Assembly: GCF_026745355.1 (NCBI RefSeq)
Contig: NC_079205.1
Span: forward strand, 46,760,027 to 46,824,026
Origin: Beta vulgaris subsp. vulgaris
Lineage: Eukaryota > Streptophyta > Magnoliopsida > Caryophyllales > Amaranthaceae
DNA length: 64,000 bases
Reading direction: 5' to 3'
In this document: positions 20,860 to 33,100 of the stretch, piece by piece
Numbering within the stretch: position 1 is the first letter of the stretch
How the letters are laid out: every line of letters begins with the position of its first letter
Notes under the pieces: generated by a model
Seen by the model: the letters and a program-made list of their open reading frames with translations, nothing else
Databases searched by the model: none
Told to the model about the DNA's origin: nothing
Made by a program: the position numbers and the translations under genes

Positions 20860-22174
20860 AAATTCTAATTCCCCACAAAATTCTAATTTCCAACGTAATC
20901 CAAATTTCCAACAAAATTCAAATTCCCCACAAAATCCAAATTCCCAACAAAATCAAAATTTCGAACAAAACCCAAATCGTCAAAATACTAATATTGCTTT
21001 TGATCCAAATATGCTCAATAACCCTCAGATCCAAGCCTTATTCCAAGCATTTGTACTCCAAAGTCAACAAAGTTCTAATTTCGAAACATCGCCCCATACT
21101 CCGGTGAATCTCTCATCTCCAATGTCTCAATATATGGATCAAAATCCTACAACTCAAGGGGGAGACGGGAGCAATAACCGAATACCGGTTGAAGATTATT
21201 ACCAAACTCAACAACTCGGAGACGATGATGATGCTTATGATGATGATGATGATGATGAAGATGAAGCGGACCAAGGTGGAAAAGGTAAAGATAAGATACT
21301 TAAAGAAAGGTGGGGACATGATGAGGAAATAGTATTGGTCTCCGGATACCTTAATTGTGGTGGTGATCCATTAGTGGGAACAGATCAGTCAAAGGCAAAG
21401 CTTTAGAAAGAAATCAAGCACATCTACGATGTTGAAGTGGTAAAAAAAACCATCACTCATCCACCCAAGGACCATGAAATCAATTAAAGCGCATTGAAGA
21501 ACCATCAACCGACTCGTGACTTTGTGGGTATCGCAGCTCGGTGGGAACGGATCAGTCAAAGGCAAAGCTTTGGAAAGAAATCAAGCGCATCTATGATGTT
21601 GAAGTGGTAAAAAAACCATCACTCATCCACCCAAGGACCATGAAGTCAATCAAAGCGCATTGGAGAACCATCAACCGACTCGTGACTTTGTGGGTATCGC
21701 AACTCGGTGAAGCCAAGTGGAATGGCTATTACGGATGTAGAGGCTAAAGCTCATGAACTATACCAACAAAAACAAAAAGGTAAAGCTTTCAAATTGTACC
21801 ATTGTTAGATGGGAATGAGACACCTTTCAAGATGGCAACCCGGTAACGATTCAACTGTTGTGAGTCAATCAAGTTCAAAAACGTCAAGTGATGAAGTTGT
21901 ATTAGTTCGCCCGGATGGTGTGAATAAGGCTAAGGCACAAAGAAAAATGAAAGGAGTAGCTACAAGTTTAGATGATTTCAACAGCACTTTAAGTGAAATG
22001 CAAGGTGAATGAATTACAATAAGGAAAAATATAGAAGAAATGATGGATTACCAAAAGCAGCGAGATGAAAAGAAAATGAGGTTCAAGATGTATCAATTGT
22101 TGATGACCAAACCATCTCTTGATGCGGGTGAGTTCGAATACTATGAGAAGCTAAAAGAAGAGTTTATGAAGTAG
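20860..22174 (+). pseudogene. Harbinger ORF1 (Myb/SANT-like), disrupted by a tandem duplication
   Basis: The N-terminal frame has no start codon now and is very N/Q/P-rich (repeats like NPNFQQNSNSPQ). From 21011 it is open: MLNNPQIQALFQAF, an Asp/Glu run encoded by GAT repeats, then the SANT-like segment GHDEEIVLVSGYLNCGG. It then stops at a TAG near 21405, inside the first copy of a duplicated ~167-bp block. The second copy (from 21541) reads correctly as KLWKEIKRIYDVEVV and IKAHWRTINRLVTLW. Later frames give SLDDFNSTLSEMQGE, a stop, then the helical C-terminus ending at TAG 22172-22174. In intact relatives this protein binds the transposase and the element ends. Confidence 0.75.
21372..21707 (+). 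repeat. Tandem duplication of ~167 bp inside ORF1
   Basis: GGGAACAGATCAGTCAAAGG at about 21377 recurs at about 21543, and the following ~165 bp are nearly identical. The first copy has a TAG, an extra A in a run of A's and a TGA; the second copy is cleaner. Confidence 0.85.
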
Positions 22175-22284
22175 TTTAGTTATAAGGTTGTTTTATTTAG
22201 TGCTCTTAATTCTTTCGTAATTCTAGTATTTACTATCCTAGTTTGTATTGTTTAATATTTGTTATCTATTGAGAATCTTATCTT

Positions 22285-22345
22285 CTGAAAAGTGGATTAC
22301 AATCTTATCTTCTGAGAATCTTATCTTCTGAAAATCTTATATTTT
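22285..22345 (+). repeat. Short tandem repeat between ORF1 and the transposase gene
   Basis: About four copies of AATCTTATCTTCTGA. It lies 50-115 bp before the transposase TATA box. Confidence 0.7.
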
Positions 22346-22400
22346 GGGATTGTGTAGTCCTTTCTTATCTTCTGAGCTTGCACTTTTATCATCAAATGTC

Positions 22401-22408
22401 TATAAAAG
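22401..22408 (+). promoter_or_regulatory. TATA box of the Harbinger transposase gene
   Basis: TATAAAAG in TGTCTATAAAAGATG, 125 bp before the transposase ATG at 22526. This supports a separate promoter for the second gene. Confidence 0.55.
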
Positions 22409-22525
22409 ATGAATTGGTTGAATGATAACATCACACCATAACACCATCCTTCTTTCTACAAAAAATATCATTCTTCTTCCTTCAAACCACTTCATTCTTC
22501 TTTTCTTCTTGCAACAAAAGGAAAC

Positions 22526-23866
22526 ATGAACTTGGATTACAATTCTTCAAGTTCAAGTGATGACCAGTTTGATGATATGGTCAATAACATGATTTTATAC
22601 AACGCGTATCTTGAATAACAAGAAGACTACGTAATTCAACAAGCTGTTCAAACAATTGTTGCTCCAATCATAGAAGCCACTCAAAGAAGATCTCCCAAAA
22701 AAAAAATTATTCCAAGAGACCGTGCTGATGCAAATCAAAGGTTAATGAACGATTACTTTGTTGATCGTCCTCTATATACCGAAGACATGTTCCGACGTAG
22801 ATTACGTATGCATCGTCCTCTTTTCTTTTGAATTGTGGACGCAGTCGCTGCGCAAAAGCCATACTTTCAACAACGACCAGACGCAACTGGGAAGCTAGGT
22901 GCCTCCACTCTTCAGAAATGCACAGCAGCATTGAGGTGTCTAGCATATGGATCAGCATCTGACGCAGTCGACGAGTACATCAAAATTGCTGAATCAACAA
23001 CAAAGGAGTGCCTTGTGCACTTTGTGCGAGGAATTCGAAAAGCTTTTACGATCGAGTATTTAAGGAGGCCTACAATAACCGACTTGCAACGCCTCTTACG
23101 TGACGGGAAAAGGCGGGGTTTTCCTGAAATGATGGGCAACATAGATTGCATGCATTGGCAATGGAAAAACTGCCCACGAGCATGGAAAGGGTTGTATCAA
23201 GGTAGGTCCAAATCTGCAACGGTAATTCTAGAATCCGTGGCCTCTAGAGACTTGTGGATATGGCATGCATTTTTCGGAACACCGGGAACTTGCAATGATA
23301 TCAATGTATTGGCACGCTCTCCGGTGTTTGATGATCTTTATCAAGGAAGAGCTCCTGAGGTCATATTTAATGTGAATGGTAATACCTATAATAGGGGATA
23401 TTACCTAACAGATGGGATCTACCCTAAATGGGCAGTGTTCATGCCAGCAATTCGACTCCCACTGTCTCCCGTCGATGAGTTGTTCACCAAACGTCAAGAA
23501 TCAGTTCGAAAAGATGTCGAACGTGCGTTTGGGGTTTTACAAGCACGCTTTGCAATAATACAAAGGCCATCCCTCATTTGGGATGGACACTTAATGTGGG
23601 AAATAATGCTGGCGTGTATCATTCTTCACAATATGATTGTCGAGGATGAACGGGATACATATCTAAATTATCAAGATGCATCAGACTACGAGCAAGAAAA
23701 TGCCTCGATTGCTAGTGCTTCGTTTAGCCATAGGCTTGAAACATATTTTGTTCAACCTGGTCGCTACAATGATATAGGGATGCAACAATATTTGCAAAGA
23801 AGAGCTGATGCGTGGGATAGAGATGTTCACAACTCCTTACAAAAGGACTTGGCTCAACACATTTAG
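22526..23866 (+). pseudogene. PIF/Harbinger DDE transposase (HARBI1-like nuclease family), two in-frame stops
   Basis: This enzyme cuts and inserts the element at TWA sites in the nucleus. The frame runs from ATG 22526 to the stop at 23864-23866, about 446 codons, the usual size. TAA at 22616-22618 and TGA at 22829-22831 interrupt the N-terminal ~100 codons; from 22832 on it is open. The catalytic triad is visible: Asp in GNIDCMHWQW, Asp in GTCNDINVLARSP and Glu in KDVERAFGVLQARF. The conserved blocks RRGFPEMMG, YYLTDGIYPKW and LACIILHNMIVEDE are also present. Both stops are single-base changes from plausible sense codons. The C-terminal motif WDRDVHNSLQKDLAQHI is intact. Internal starts could still give a truncated catalytic protein. 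Confidence 0.85.
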
Positions 23867-24467
23867 CAAAATTGTCGCCAATCAACCAATGATGAGTGAA
23901 TTATTGTTTGTAATATTAAGTTTAGTTATTGTTGTAAGAAATCTCAATTAAGTAGCTTAATTAAAAGGCGAGCATAAATTAACGATTTATCATTTTAATA
24001 GCGTGATTAGCAATTTACATAGCGTAATTAGCAACTACCGAATTAATTAGTGTATTTAATAATAAATGTATTATTTGTTTTAGTAAAACTTATCAAATTA
24101 TGTAGCTTAATTAAAAGGCGAGTGTAAATTAACGATTTAATTAGTGTCACTATTTAGTGATTAATTATGAAATTAATTAGCATAATTACGATTTTTTTGT
24201 TTAGTTACAAAGAAATCATGTTAAATATGGAGTATATAATCAATAGATAAAATATCGGTGGGGTAAGGGAAAGTAGGAGAGAGAAAAGGTGGTGGGGTAT
24301 AGGAGATAAGAGAGAGAAAATAAATGGAGAGGTAGATGAGTGGAGGTATGTGTTTCAAATTTGAGTAAAGTAAAATGGGGAGGTAGTGGAAAATGAGGTG
24401 GACAAATAAGGTGAGGAGAGAGAGAAATGGGTGCCTCATAAATGGAGATGCCCTATATATACTCTAA

Positions 24468-24818
24468 CTAGTATTTAGGCCCGGGCGATGCCCAAATTTT
24501 CTCTTTGCTACAATTTATTAGTAGTTAAATAAGTATTCTCATCTTCATTTTAAAACATCTTATTCATTATATGTATTTCAAACGTTTTCCATTCATATGT
24601 CACAATTAATTTTGATTACAAAATCAATAATGGTATGGTGGAGTAATGGTTGGATTTCTTACTTTTATACTTGAGGTTGTGGGTTCGAATCTTTACCTAA
24701 ACAATCCTTCTTTTTTTTACTATATGAGAAAGACGTGGATATAATATTATTGAATGAGGGAGGGTGACACGTGGCACATATACGTTTTTAGGAACGCCTT
24801 TTAATATATTAGTATAGA
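24468..24818 (-). mobile_element. Non-autonomous Helitron, 351 bp, with a tRNA-like segment
   Basis: Minus strand: starts TCTATACTAATATATTAAAAGG and ends in a hairpin (GGGCATCGCCCGGGCC), then TAAATACTAG. Near 24633-24700 the plus strand shows GGTATGGTGGAGTAATGGTTGG (A-box-like) and GTGGGTTCGAATC (B-box-like), which resembles a tRNA or SINE head. Confidence 0.8.
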
Positions 24819-25131
24819 TGTGTCTAAAAGGGTTGATAACCTTAGGGTGTGTTTAACGCTAGTCTTGAAGTTGGGTCTGAGATAGAGACTTGCCAAAGTC
24901 TTGAAGAGTCTCATGCAATAATGTAGAAAAAAGTGGGAGTGAGTCTTGGAAGGAGTTTTGGTTTCCAAAACTCTGACAAAGACTCCACTTTGTCATTGAT
25001 GCATGCCCCACTAGTGAGATGCAACAGAAATATGTGCAGCAATGTGTATAAAAACAGCACAATTTCAAAGTCCAAATGGCACAATTTGTATAATTTGTTT
25101 AATTTATTATGTAATAATTTATGATAATGCC

Positions 25132-25139
25132 TATAAATA
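25132..25139 (+). promoter_or_regulatory. TATA box of the Harbinger ORF1 fragment
   Basis: TATAAATA in GCCTATAAATAACTAC, 102 bp before the ATG at 25241. Confidence 0.5.
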
Positions 25140-25240
25140 ACTACTTGTGTACAATTATTTTTTTACATTTTCCTATTTTCTCCCATTTCAATTTCCATTT
25201 TCTCTCTATCCTCTAAAAAAATACATCTATTATATTTTTA

Positions 25241-25402
25241 ATGGATCCAAATCAGAATTTTGATTTAAACTCCCTTATGAGTTTGTTTCAAAATAATCCT
25301 CAATTTCACACATCTTTAGCTCAACAAAATCAATATCAAAATTCCCAAAATTTAAAATTTTCTAACCCGAATCCCACCAGTAAGGGTAATGCACAAGTCT
25401 GA
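25241..25402 (+). CDS. Truncated Harbinger ORF1 N-terminus, 53 codons
   Basis: The ORF starts MDPNQNFDLNSLMSLFQNN and contains the N/Q-rich tail LAQQNQYQNSQNLKF, as in plant Harbinger ORF1 proteins, then stops at TGA 25400-25402 where the deletion joint brings in terminal sequence. With its own TATA box it could still be transcribed. It lacks the SANT domain, so a DNA-binding role is unlikely. Confidence 0.5.
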   Translation: MDPNQNFDLNSLMSLFQNNPQFHTSLAQQNQYQNSQNLKFSNPNPTSKGNAQV

Positions 25403-25617
25403 AAACATGAAAATGTTATAGAAAAAGAAAACATGAAAATGATTAAATATAAAATAATATGTTAAACTTTTGATAAAGAATCTGGAGAGAGTCTGAGGGA
25501 TAAAGTGTAAAAAATGGAATGAGTTTGGAGTGAATCTGAAGAATAAAAAGTAGTGGAAAGCTGATGTGGCATAGTCTGAAGTTTGGGTTTGAGTCTGAGG
25601 GATAAACACACCCTTAA

Positions 25618-25984
25618 GAGCATCAACATTCATTAACATCCCTATAATTTTTCTCTCTTCATCTCATTCGTCCACATCACTTTCCACTAACTTTATCACC
25701 TATCCTTCCCATTTCACAATTCCACACCTTCATTCATTAACCTCCCCATTTACCTTCTCTCTCCTACTTTTCCATACCCCACCTCCTTTTCTCTCTCCTA
25801 CTTTCCATACCCCACTCATAATTTGTCTTCCACGTGGCAACGCACCATAGGCCACCATTATTGGATGGTTTCCTATTTATTGGCGTTCCCCATTTTTTTT
25901 TCCATTATGAGTAACATATTTCTATTGACGGGAAGGTTCCTATTTTAAGTTTTTTACAAATGGGGAACTCCAATGTAGGTGCTC
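25618..25984. mobile_element. PIF/Harbinger MITE, 367 bp, complete
   Basis: TAA lies on both sides (25615-25617 and 25985-25987). The ends GAGCATCAACATTCATTAAC and CCAATGTAGGTGCTC are inverted. It is the uninterrupted counterpart of 11399-14903. Its left TAA overlaps the right TTA of the neighbouring element. Confidence 0.85.
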
Positions 25985-26675
25985 TAAGGCTATGTTTATT
26001 CACTTGAAATTTTCTGATCTGAACTTATTTTTTCTGATCTGATCTGATCTGATCTGAATTTATTTTTTCTGAAGTGATCTGATCTGATCTGGTCTGATGT
26101 GATCTGATCTGATTTACAAGATCCTATCTTTTATAAAATATATTATTACTATTATATTATCACTTTGTAATTCATTATTATGCAATATATTATAAGATCT
26201 TCTTTATAGTATTACTATTATTATCATTTTATTTCTATTACGACTTTTACACAACTTTTATTATTAATAATAATAATTATTATTAATATCATTATTATAA
26301 GAACAACAATAATAATTATAATCATAATAATAATTATTATTACTAAATATATATTATATAACTCAAGTCATTAATTTATAAGAGCACTTATACAATGTTT
26401 CACACTTTCCCTTAAAAAAAAAGTTTCACACTCGAGAAGTCGGCAGACTCAACTCTTTTTTTCATATAAAATAAAATAAGATATACAAACAACTATGACT
26501 TGCGCATAAAAGAAATAAATAGCGTGCAACTTCAAATAGCTAGAGAGATTTGGAATTCGGTAGGAAGAGGTGTACCGAATCTAAATTTATAATTTGTATC
26601 TCACACTTAGCTTATTATGAAATGTAATCTGAACTTAGTTGTTTCGTTGTCATGGATTTGAGCTATCATATTATA

Positions 26676-26937
26676 TACTTCCTCCGTTTCAAAATAAGTG
26701 CAACATTTGCATAGTGTTTACTACTCACAGTTTAAACTTTAATTAGCTTTGGTGATTTACATTTTAGGAAAACATAGTCATGTGGGATCTTGTTAGATTC
26801 GTCTGAATATGAATTTTTTTAATATCAACTTTTTATAATTTTTACTTATTGATAATTGAAGATATTAACGGTTAAAATAATGCATTGGCAAACGTGAAAA
26901 TAAGAAGTGTTGCACTTATTTAGAAACAGAGGAAGTA
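26676..26937. mobile_element. Stowaway MITE, 262 bp, complete
   Basis: It is flanked by TA. TACTTCCTCCGTTTCAAAAT with AAGTGCAACATTTGCATAG on the left is mirrored by AAGTGTTGCACTT and AGAAACAGAGGAAGTA on the right. Confidence 0.92.
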
Positions 26938-27343
26938 TATTTCTTATTTTTGCGTCAATCTTATGTTCTTAACACGTGGCTTTTAATTTTCTATTATTTA
27001 ATAACAACAAAATAACTTAATATAATGATAACAATGACATTTATAATGGTAACAACAAGATTAATAATAATTACCAATATTAATAATTAATAAGTACAAC
27101 AACAATAATAATCCTTTCGAACAAATGTACTAGTAAATAATAATACCCCTTTATATTTTTTATCTTTCTCACTTAGAATCTTGACACTATTCACAACTAG
27201 AGAGAATCTTTAAGATTTTTCTCAATATATAAGAAAAAATATAGTCATGTGGGGTTTTGTTTGATTCTTCTCAATGAGTATTTTATTAATATTCAATTAG
27301 TATAATTTTTACTAATATGTAATGAAAGATATTTAACAGTAAT

Positions 27344-29890
27344 TGTAACACCCCGATAATTCTCTCTTTCTAGAAAATACTTTATAATATAAAACTTAGA
27401 GAATTACCCAGGCATTATCGCCCGTGTGATAACGTTTCGGCTTACTCAGAATTTTGCAGCGGAAAACTTACTAAAACAAAATCAACTTTATTAAACTTAT
27501 GAAATAAGAGTCAAACAATGTTTGAACTGAAACACACCAACTTAAAGCTAAAGTCTGAAAATATAACTTCCTAGAAACAACTCAAATGATACTAATGTCA
27601 CAAAAGCCTCTCCATTCCAGATTCTCCAATGGTATGCATCTTCGAACCTGTAATGTCAATGCTTTCTTGACTCTGCTCCCCCGAAGGATCACCACAGGAT
27701 CAATAGGCAAAGCCATGATCACAACACAGACAAGCACGTAATCAGCAAAGCTGAGTACTACATATCAGACAACAATAATCCTAAACATGATGCTACAATA
27801 CAATTTATAGAATAAAATAATAATAACATAACAACTGCAGATGACTCTTACTGAACTAGACTCTAACTTTTATTTCTTCTTTAAATGGAATAGTTATTGG
27901 GACGAGTTGACTATACTGAAATAGGAAATACGGTCATGACTCCGTAAACCAGAATGACCTACGATATCGAGGAACCTTTGAACTAAAGAGGAATGGTGAT
28001 CAATCCAACCTCGAGAATACATATCACGGCGGACTATGTACTCCAACCCTTAGTGTCCAACTCTAGACGTGCACCAGTCTAAAGTCTATAACCTATTCTC
28101 GTTTCACTTTACGTTGCATTCATTTTATACTTGTGTTGACACCAACCAAGCACATAATACTCACAACTACTAATCACATAACATCACAAAACTCCTTTTT
28201 AATCTTAGAATTAATAAGTGTTCACAACTTAGCATCCAAGACTCTTTTAACTTCTTTTATTCTTTACTAACTTGCCTGTTGAACCTAGCCAACAGTAAAC
28301 TGTACCTTTATATAGGTATAACTCAAAATTACCAAATAAGATCCTCGGTTCTTATAAGATAAATAGATAAACTCAAAGAATCCATGATTCCAATTTACTT
28401 ACATTAATTCACTCACGAATTAATACCAAACTAAACTTAGTTGCTTGCATCAAACTTCCATACAAACAAGTCATACTTAAACATATTCTTAGTTTACATG
28501 TAGCATACAAGCAAATAACATGTAAAGCCATCTCAGTAAACATATATATGAACTACAAGGTCCTATACATGATACTACAAATTAAAAACATCCCTAGAGC
28601 ATGTTTCTAACCATTTAGCACGTAGACTATGTACGTACCTCGTATAAACGTAACGGTAGGCCACTTTTAAGCACTAAAAGTCCCCTACAGTGAATTCTCC
28701 GCCTAAAACAACCAAGAAATCGAGTAAATACTTGTACTAAAAAAATACAGCAACTTTAAAACGTCCCAAACCCTTCTAAACTTCTTTAAAAATCGTTTTT
28801 ATAATTTAAACTCTCATTATTTTTAATCCCTAGTATAGATAAACTATTCTAGTGATTAAAAACCATTAAAAACCTTAAAATATTAACTTTCTGAATTTCC
28901 AGCAACTATAAAATTTTCTAAACCTTCTGAAAATATTTTAAATGAATATAAAAATCGTATTCCAATCAAAAATATATTCATACTCTAAATATACGATTTC
29001 TAGTGATTTAAAACCCTAAAAATCACATCTTTCATGATTAAAACTAAAAATAATAAATCTGAAATTTTCTTTTATACATATGATCCGAAAAATATATTTC
29101 ATAATAAAATAATAACTCAAATCGAAATCATGCAAATAATAATAAAATAACAATAAAAATTAGAACTTTAATGGAATCTTAAAGGAGAAGTAAAGAAAAC
29201 AACCAAAATAAGAGGAGGAAGAAGGGCGCCGGACTGAAACAGCAGCAAGGACGGCGGCAGCAGCTTTTTCGGCTTCAAAAAATATGTTTGTGACGTTTCT
29301 TGTTCAACAAGAAACGTTACTTAGCGAAGAAGAAACAATTTTTGAGAGAAAGATGAAAGTCACGCTCAAGAGGAAGAGAAGAGAGAAAATGTCGAGTGAG
29401 AGAGAGAGGCTCAAAGTCACGTGCAAGTGAGGAGAGAGAAAATAAGTGTAGGGCAAAAATATTGGGTTTTAGGATATTTAAATAGGTAATCCTATTGGGC
29501 TTAGGAAAAGGAATTCAATAATTAAAACAATAGGCTAATCCTATTGGGCTTAGGAAAAGGAATTCAATAATTAAAACTTTGATGACTAACAAGATGGGCT
29601 TGTTAGGACTTTAGTCATCAAATTTCCTTTCCCTTTTTATTTCTTTTGGGCTTTCGATTCCATTAAGTTTCTTTTCAAATATACTTTTAATAATTAAACT
29701 CTTATTTAAAACACGCTTAATTAAAATATTACAAACTTTATTAAGCTTAGAAAAATATTTTTAGTTGACTTTTAAAATAGTCAACCCTTTTTAAAAGTCA
29801 AATCATTTTCCAAACTCATTTGGATTTAATATAATTACATAAATAACTTAATATATTTATGAAAATCCTTTAAAAATGTGGGGGATTACA
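27344..29890 (-). repeat. 3' LTR of the gypsy element, 2547 bp
   Basis: It starts TGTAACACCCCGATAATTC and ends GTGGGGGATTACA on the plus strand. A related but diverged LTR begins at 63538. Confidence 0.92.
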
Positions 29891-29907
29891 GTCTACCCCC
29901 TTAAAAG
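29891..29907 (-). promoter_or_regulatory. Polypurine tract of the gypsy element
   Basis: On the minus strand CTTTTAAGGGGGTAGAC directly abuts the 3' LTR. It would prime plus-strand DNA synthesis. Confidence 0.8.
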
Positions 29908-30164
29908 AAGTTTCGTCCCGAAACTTAACACAAAACCCTCGTTTTCAAAGTTTAACTATACATTTCGAAACATTTTGGGAAAAGGTAGTGCCTCTCTGCA
30001 CTTTCCCATTTTTAAAACACTTGTGTTACTTAGAACACTTTTCTTATGCGGAGACTCTACTTCTTTTGCACTAACATGTGCAAATTGCCCAACATAGGCA
30101 TACATATACATGAAAATGTCATAAAAATAGACAAAAAGCGCGAAATTTATCGCATTCTACCCCC

Positions 30165-33100
30165 TTAAAGAAAACGAGTTACGCCCTCGTAACTCACCTC
30201 AAGGAATAGGTCTGGATACTTTTTCTTCATATCCTCTTCGGCTTCCCACGTTGCCTCTTCTGACTCGTGGTTAGACCAAAGAACTTTGACAATATGACAT
30301 CCTTGTTACGCGTACTACGCACTTTCCTGTCGAGAATCTTGACAGGTCTTTCCTCATAAGTGAGGCTACTATCTATCTGCACTCGTTCAGGCTCTAACAC
30401 ATGGCGCTCATCAGGGATATAGCGCTTCAATTGGGATATTGAAACACAGTCATCTTGCATCTTTCAAACTCCATTGGCAATGCCAATCTATAAGCTACTT
30501 TCCCAATGCGCTCCAAAATTTCATATGGGCCTACATATTTAGCACTCAGCTTGCCCTTTTTCCCAAATCGCATAACGCCTTTGGTGGGTGATACTTTCAG
30601 GAATACTTTATCACCTACAGCGAACTCATCTTCGCGCCGCTTTAAGTCTGCGAACTCTTCTGCCTATCTTGCGCAGCTTGAATTCTAGCCTGAATCAGTC
30701 TAACGTTCCTGACGGTCTCCTCAATGAATTCTGTCCCCAAAACTACATTCTCACTATAGTCTTCCAGCAAATGGGACTTCTACACTTCCGTCCATATAAC
30801 GCCTCAAAAGGTGCCATCTTGATACTCGCATGGTAACTATTATTGTAAGAGAACTCAATAAATCTAATTGGTCCTCCCAACTTCCTTGAAAATCTATAGC
30901 ACAAGCTCGCAACATATCTTCCATAGTTTGGTTAGTCCTCTCAGTCTGACCATCGGTCGCAGGGTGAAAGGCGGTACTCATCTTTAATGTTGTCCCAAGG
31001 TTTGCTTGACCTTCTTCCAAAACTTAGATAGAAATCTAGAGTCACGGTCTGAAATAATGTCCTTTGGGACTCCGTGCAATCTCACTACATGCTTGATATA
31101 GGTTGTAGCGAGTTGCTTCTTCTTCCATGTCTCCTTAATAGGTATGAAAATAGCGGACTTGGTCAGTCTATCCACTATAACCCAAATGGTATCATTTCCA
31201 CTCCTCGACTTGGGTAAGGCAGTCACAAAGTCCATAGAAATCGAATCCCACTTCCATCCAGGAACCTCTAGTGGTTGGACTGTCCCCATGGGCCTCTTAT
31301 GGTCTATCTTCACTTTCTGACAGGTTAGACACTTAGACACATACTCGGCTACCTTCGTTTCATGTTCGGCCACCAATATATCACCTTAAGATCCTTATAC
31401 ATTGTCACCCCCAGGGTGCACAGAATATGGAGTTTATGTCCCTCATCCATAAGACGTCTCTTTAGATCGTACACTTCTGTGGTACACACCACCGTCCCTT
31501 AAACCTTAGACTCCCATCCTCATGAATCTTGAAGTCTCCTCCTTACCTTGCTTCATTTTCTCTTTTATCTTATCTAGATGCTCATCCCCAACTTGACCCT
31601 CAATGATCTCATCGAAAATTGACACTCCCAAAGAAAGATTACTGAGTCTAGCCTCACTTTCCCCAGGATTTAAAATTTCTAGGTTCAACCTTTGCATATC
31701 TCTACACAACTCCTCAGGAACTATCAAAGTACTCAGGCTATGACTCGATTTCCTACTCAAGGCGTCAGCCACCACATTGGCTTTCCCTTCATGATACTGG
31801 ATGTCTAGATCGTAATCCTTAATCAACTCTAGCCATCTCCTTTGTCTCATATTCAAGTCTTTTTGGGTAAATATGTATTTCAAGCTCTTATGGTCTGTGA
31901 ATATCTTGCAGGTTGCCCCATAAAGATAATGTCTCCAAATCTTCAATGCAAATACTATGGCAGCTAACTCTAGATCATGGGTAGGGTAATTAGCCTCATA
32001 GGTTTCAGTTGACGCGATGCATAAGCTATTACCTTCCCATTCTGTTGCAATACACAACCCAAACCATTCTTCGAAGCATCACTATAGACCTCAAATCCCT
32101 CATTCCCATCAGGTAGGGTTAAGACAGGTGCAGTGGTTAAACGATCTTTCAAGATCTGGAAGGCTTCCTCACACTTCTCATTCCACTCAAACTTGGTCTC
32201 CTTTTTCATTAAATTCGTCATAGGTCTCGCTATCTTCGAGAAATCCCTCACAAATCTCCTATAATAGCCAGCTAAACCCAAGAAACTTCTAATGTCAGTC
32301 ACACTCTTTGGAGTTGGCCACTCACTCACAGCTTGAATCTTAGCAGGATCTACAGATACTCCTTCCTTAGACACAAAATGACCCAAGAATGCTACTTTCT
32401 CCAAACGAAACTCACACTTAGAGAACTTGGCATATAATTGGTTCTTCCTCAAGGTTTCTAAGATAATCCTCAAATGTTCATCGTGTTCGGTTTCATTCCT
32501 CGAATAAATCAAAATGTCATCGATGAAAACCACTACGAACTTATCTAAAAACTCATGAAAGATTCTATTCATCAAATCCATAAATATAGCAGGAGCATTG
32601 GTTAACCCAAATGGCATTACAGTGAACTCGTAGTGACCATAACGCGTTCTAAAGGCAGTCTTAGGTACATCCTTATCAGCTACCCTCAACTGGTGATATC
32701 CTGAACGTAAGTCAATCTTCGAGAACACACTAGCTCCGTTCATTGATCGAATAGGTCATCTATTCTAGGCAAAGGGTACTTGTTCTTGATGGTAACATTA
32801 TTCAACTCCCTATAGTCTATACATAATCTCATACTCCCATCCTTTTTCTTCACGAACAAAACAGGAGCTCCCCAAGGCGATGCACTAGGTCTGATATAAC
32901 CCTTATCCAAAAGTTCTTGCAATTGTGTCTTTAACTCACTCATCTCAGGAGGTGCCATTCTATAAGGTGCCTTAGATATAGGTGCAGTTCCAGGAACTAA
33001 GTCTATGGTAAACTCACAGCTCTTGCAGGCGGCATCCTGAAATTTCACTCGGAAATACGTCCATAAACTCATTCACTATTGGAACATCCTCAAGTTTTAA

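Larger units (their letters stand above)
20441..24453 (+). mobile_element. Two-gene PIF/Harbinger transposon, 4.0 kb
   Basis: The left end GAGCACCTCCAATAGG follows TAA (20438-20440), shared with the preceding MITE. The right end ATGGAGATGCCC is its inverted partner, though a TAA after it is not preserved. It encodes ORF1 (20860-22174) and a DDE transposase (22526-23866) on the plus strand, the usual two-gene layout. Both genes have lesions, so it was recently autonomous but probably no longer is. Confidence 0.75.
24845..25613 (+). mobile_element. PIF/Harbinger deletion derivative carrying the start of ORF1
   Basis: It is flanked by TTA (24842-24844 and 25614-25616). The ends GGGTGTGTTTAACGC and GATAAACACACCC are inverted repeats. 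A TATA box (25132-25139) and the first 53 codons of an ORF1-like gene remain, but no transposase. It belongs to a different Harbinger subfamily from 15075-20437, judging by the ends. Confidence 0.8.
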
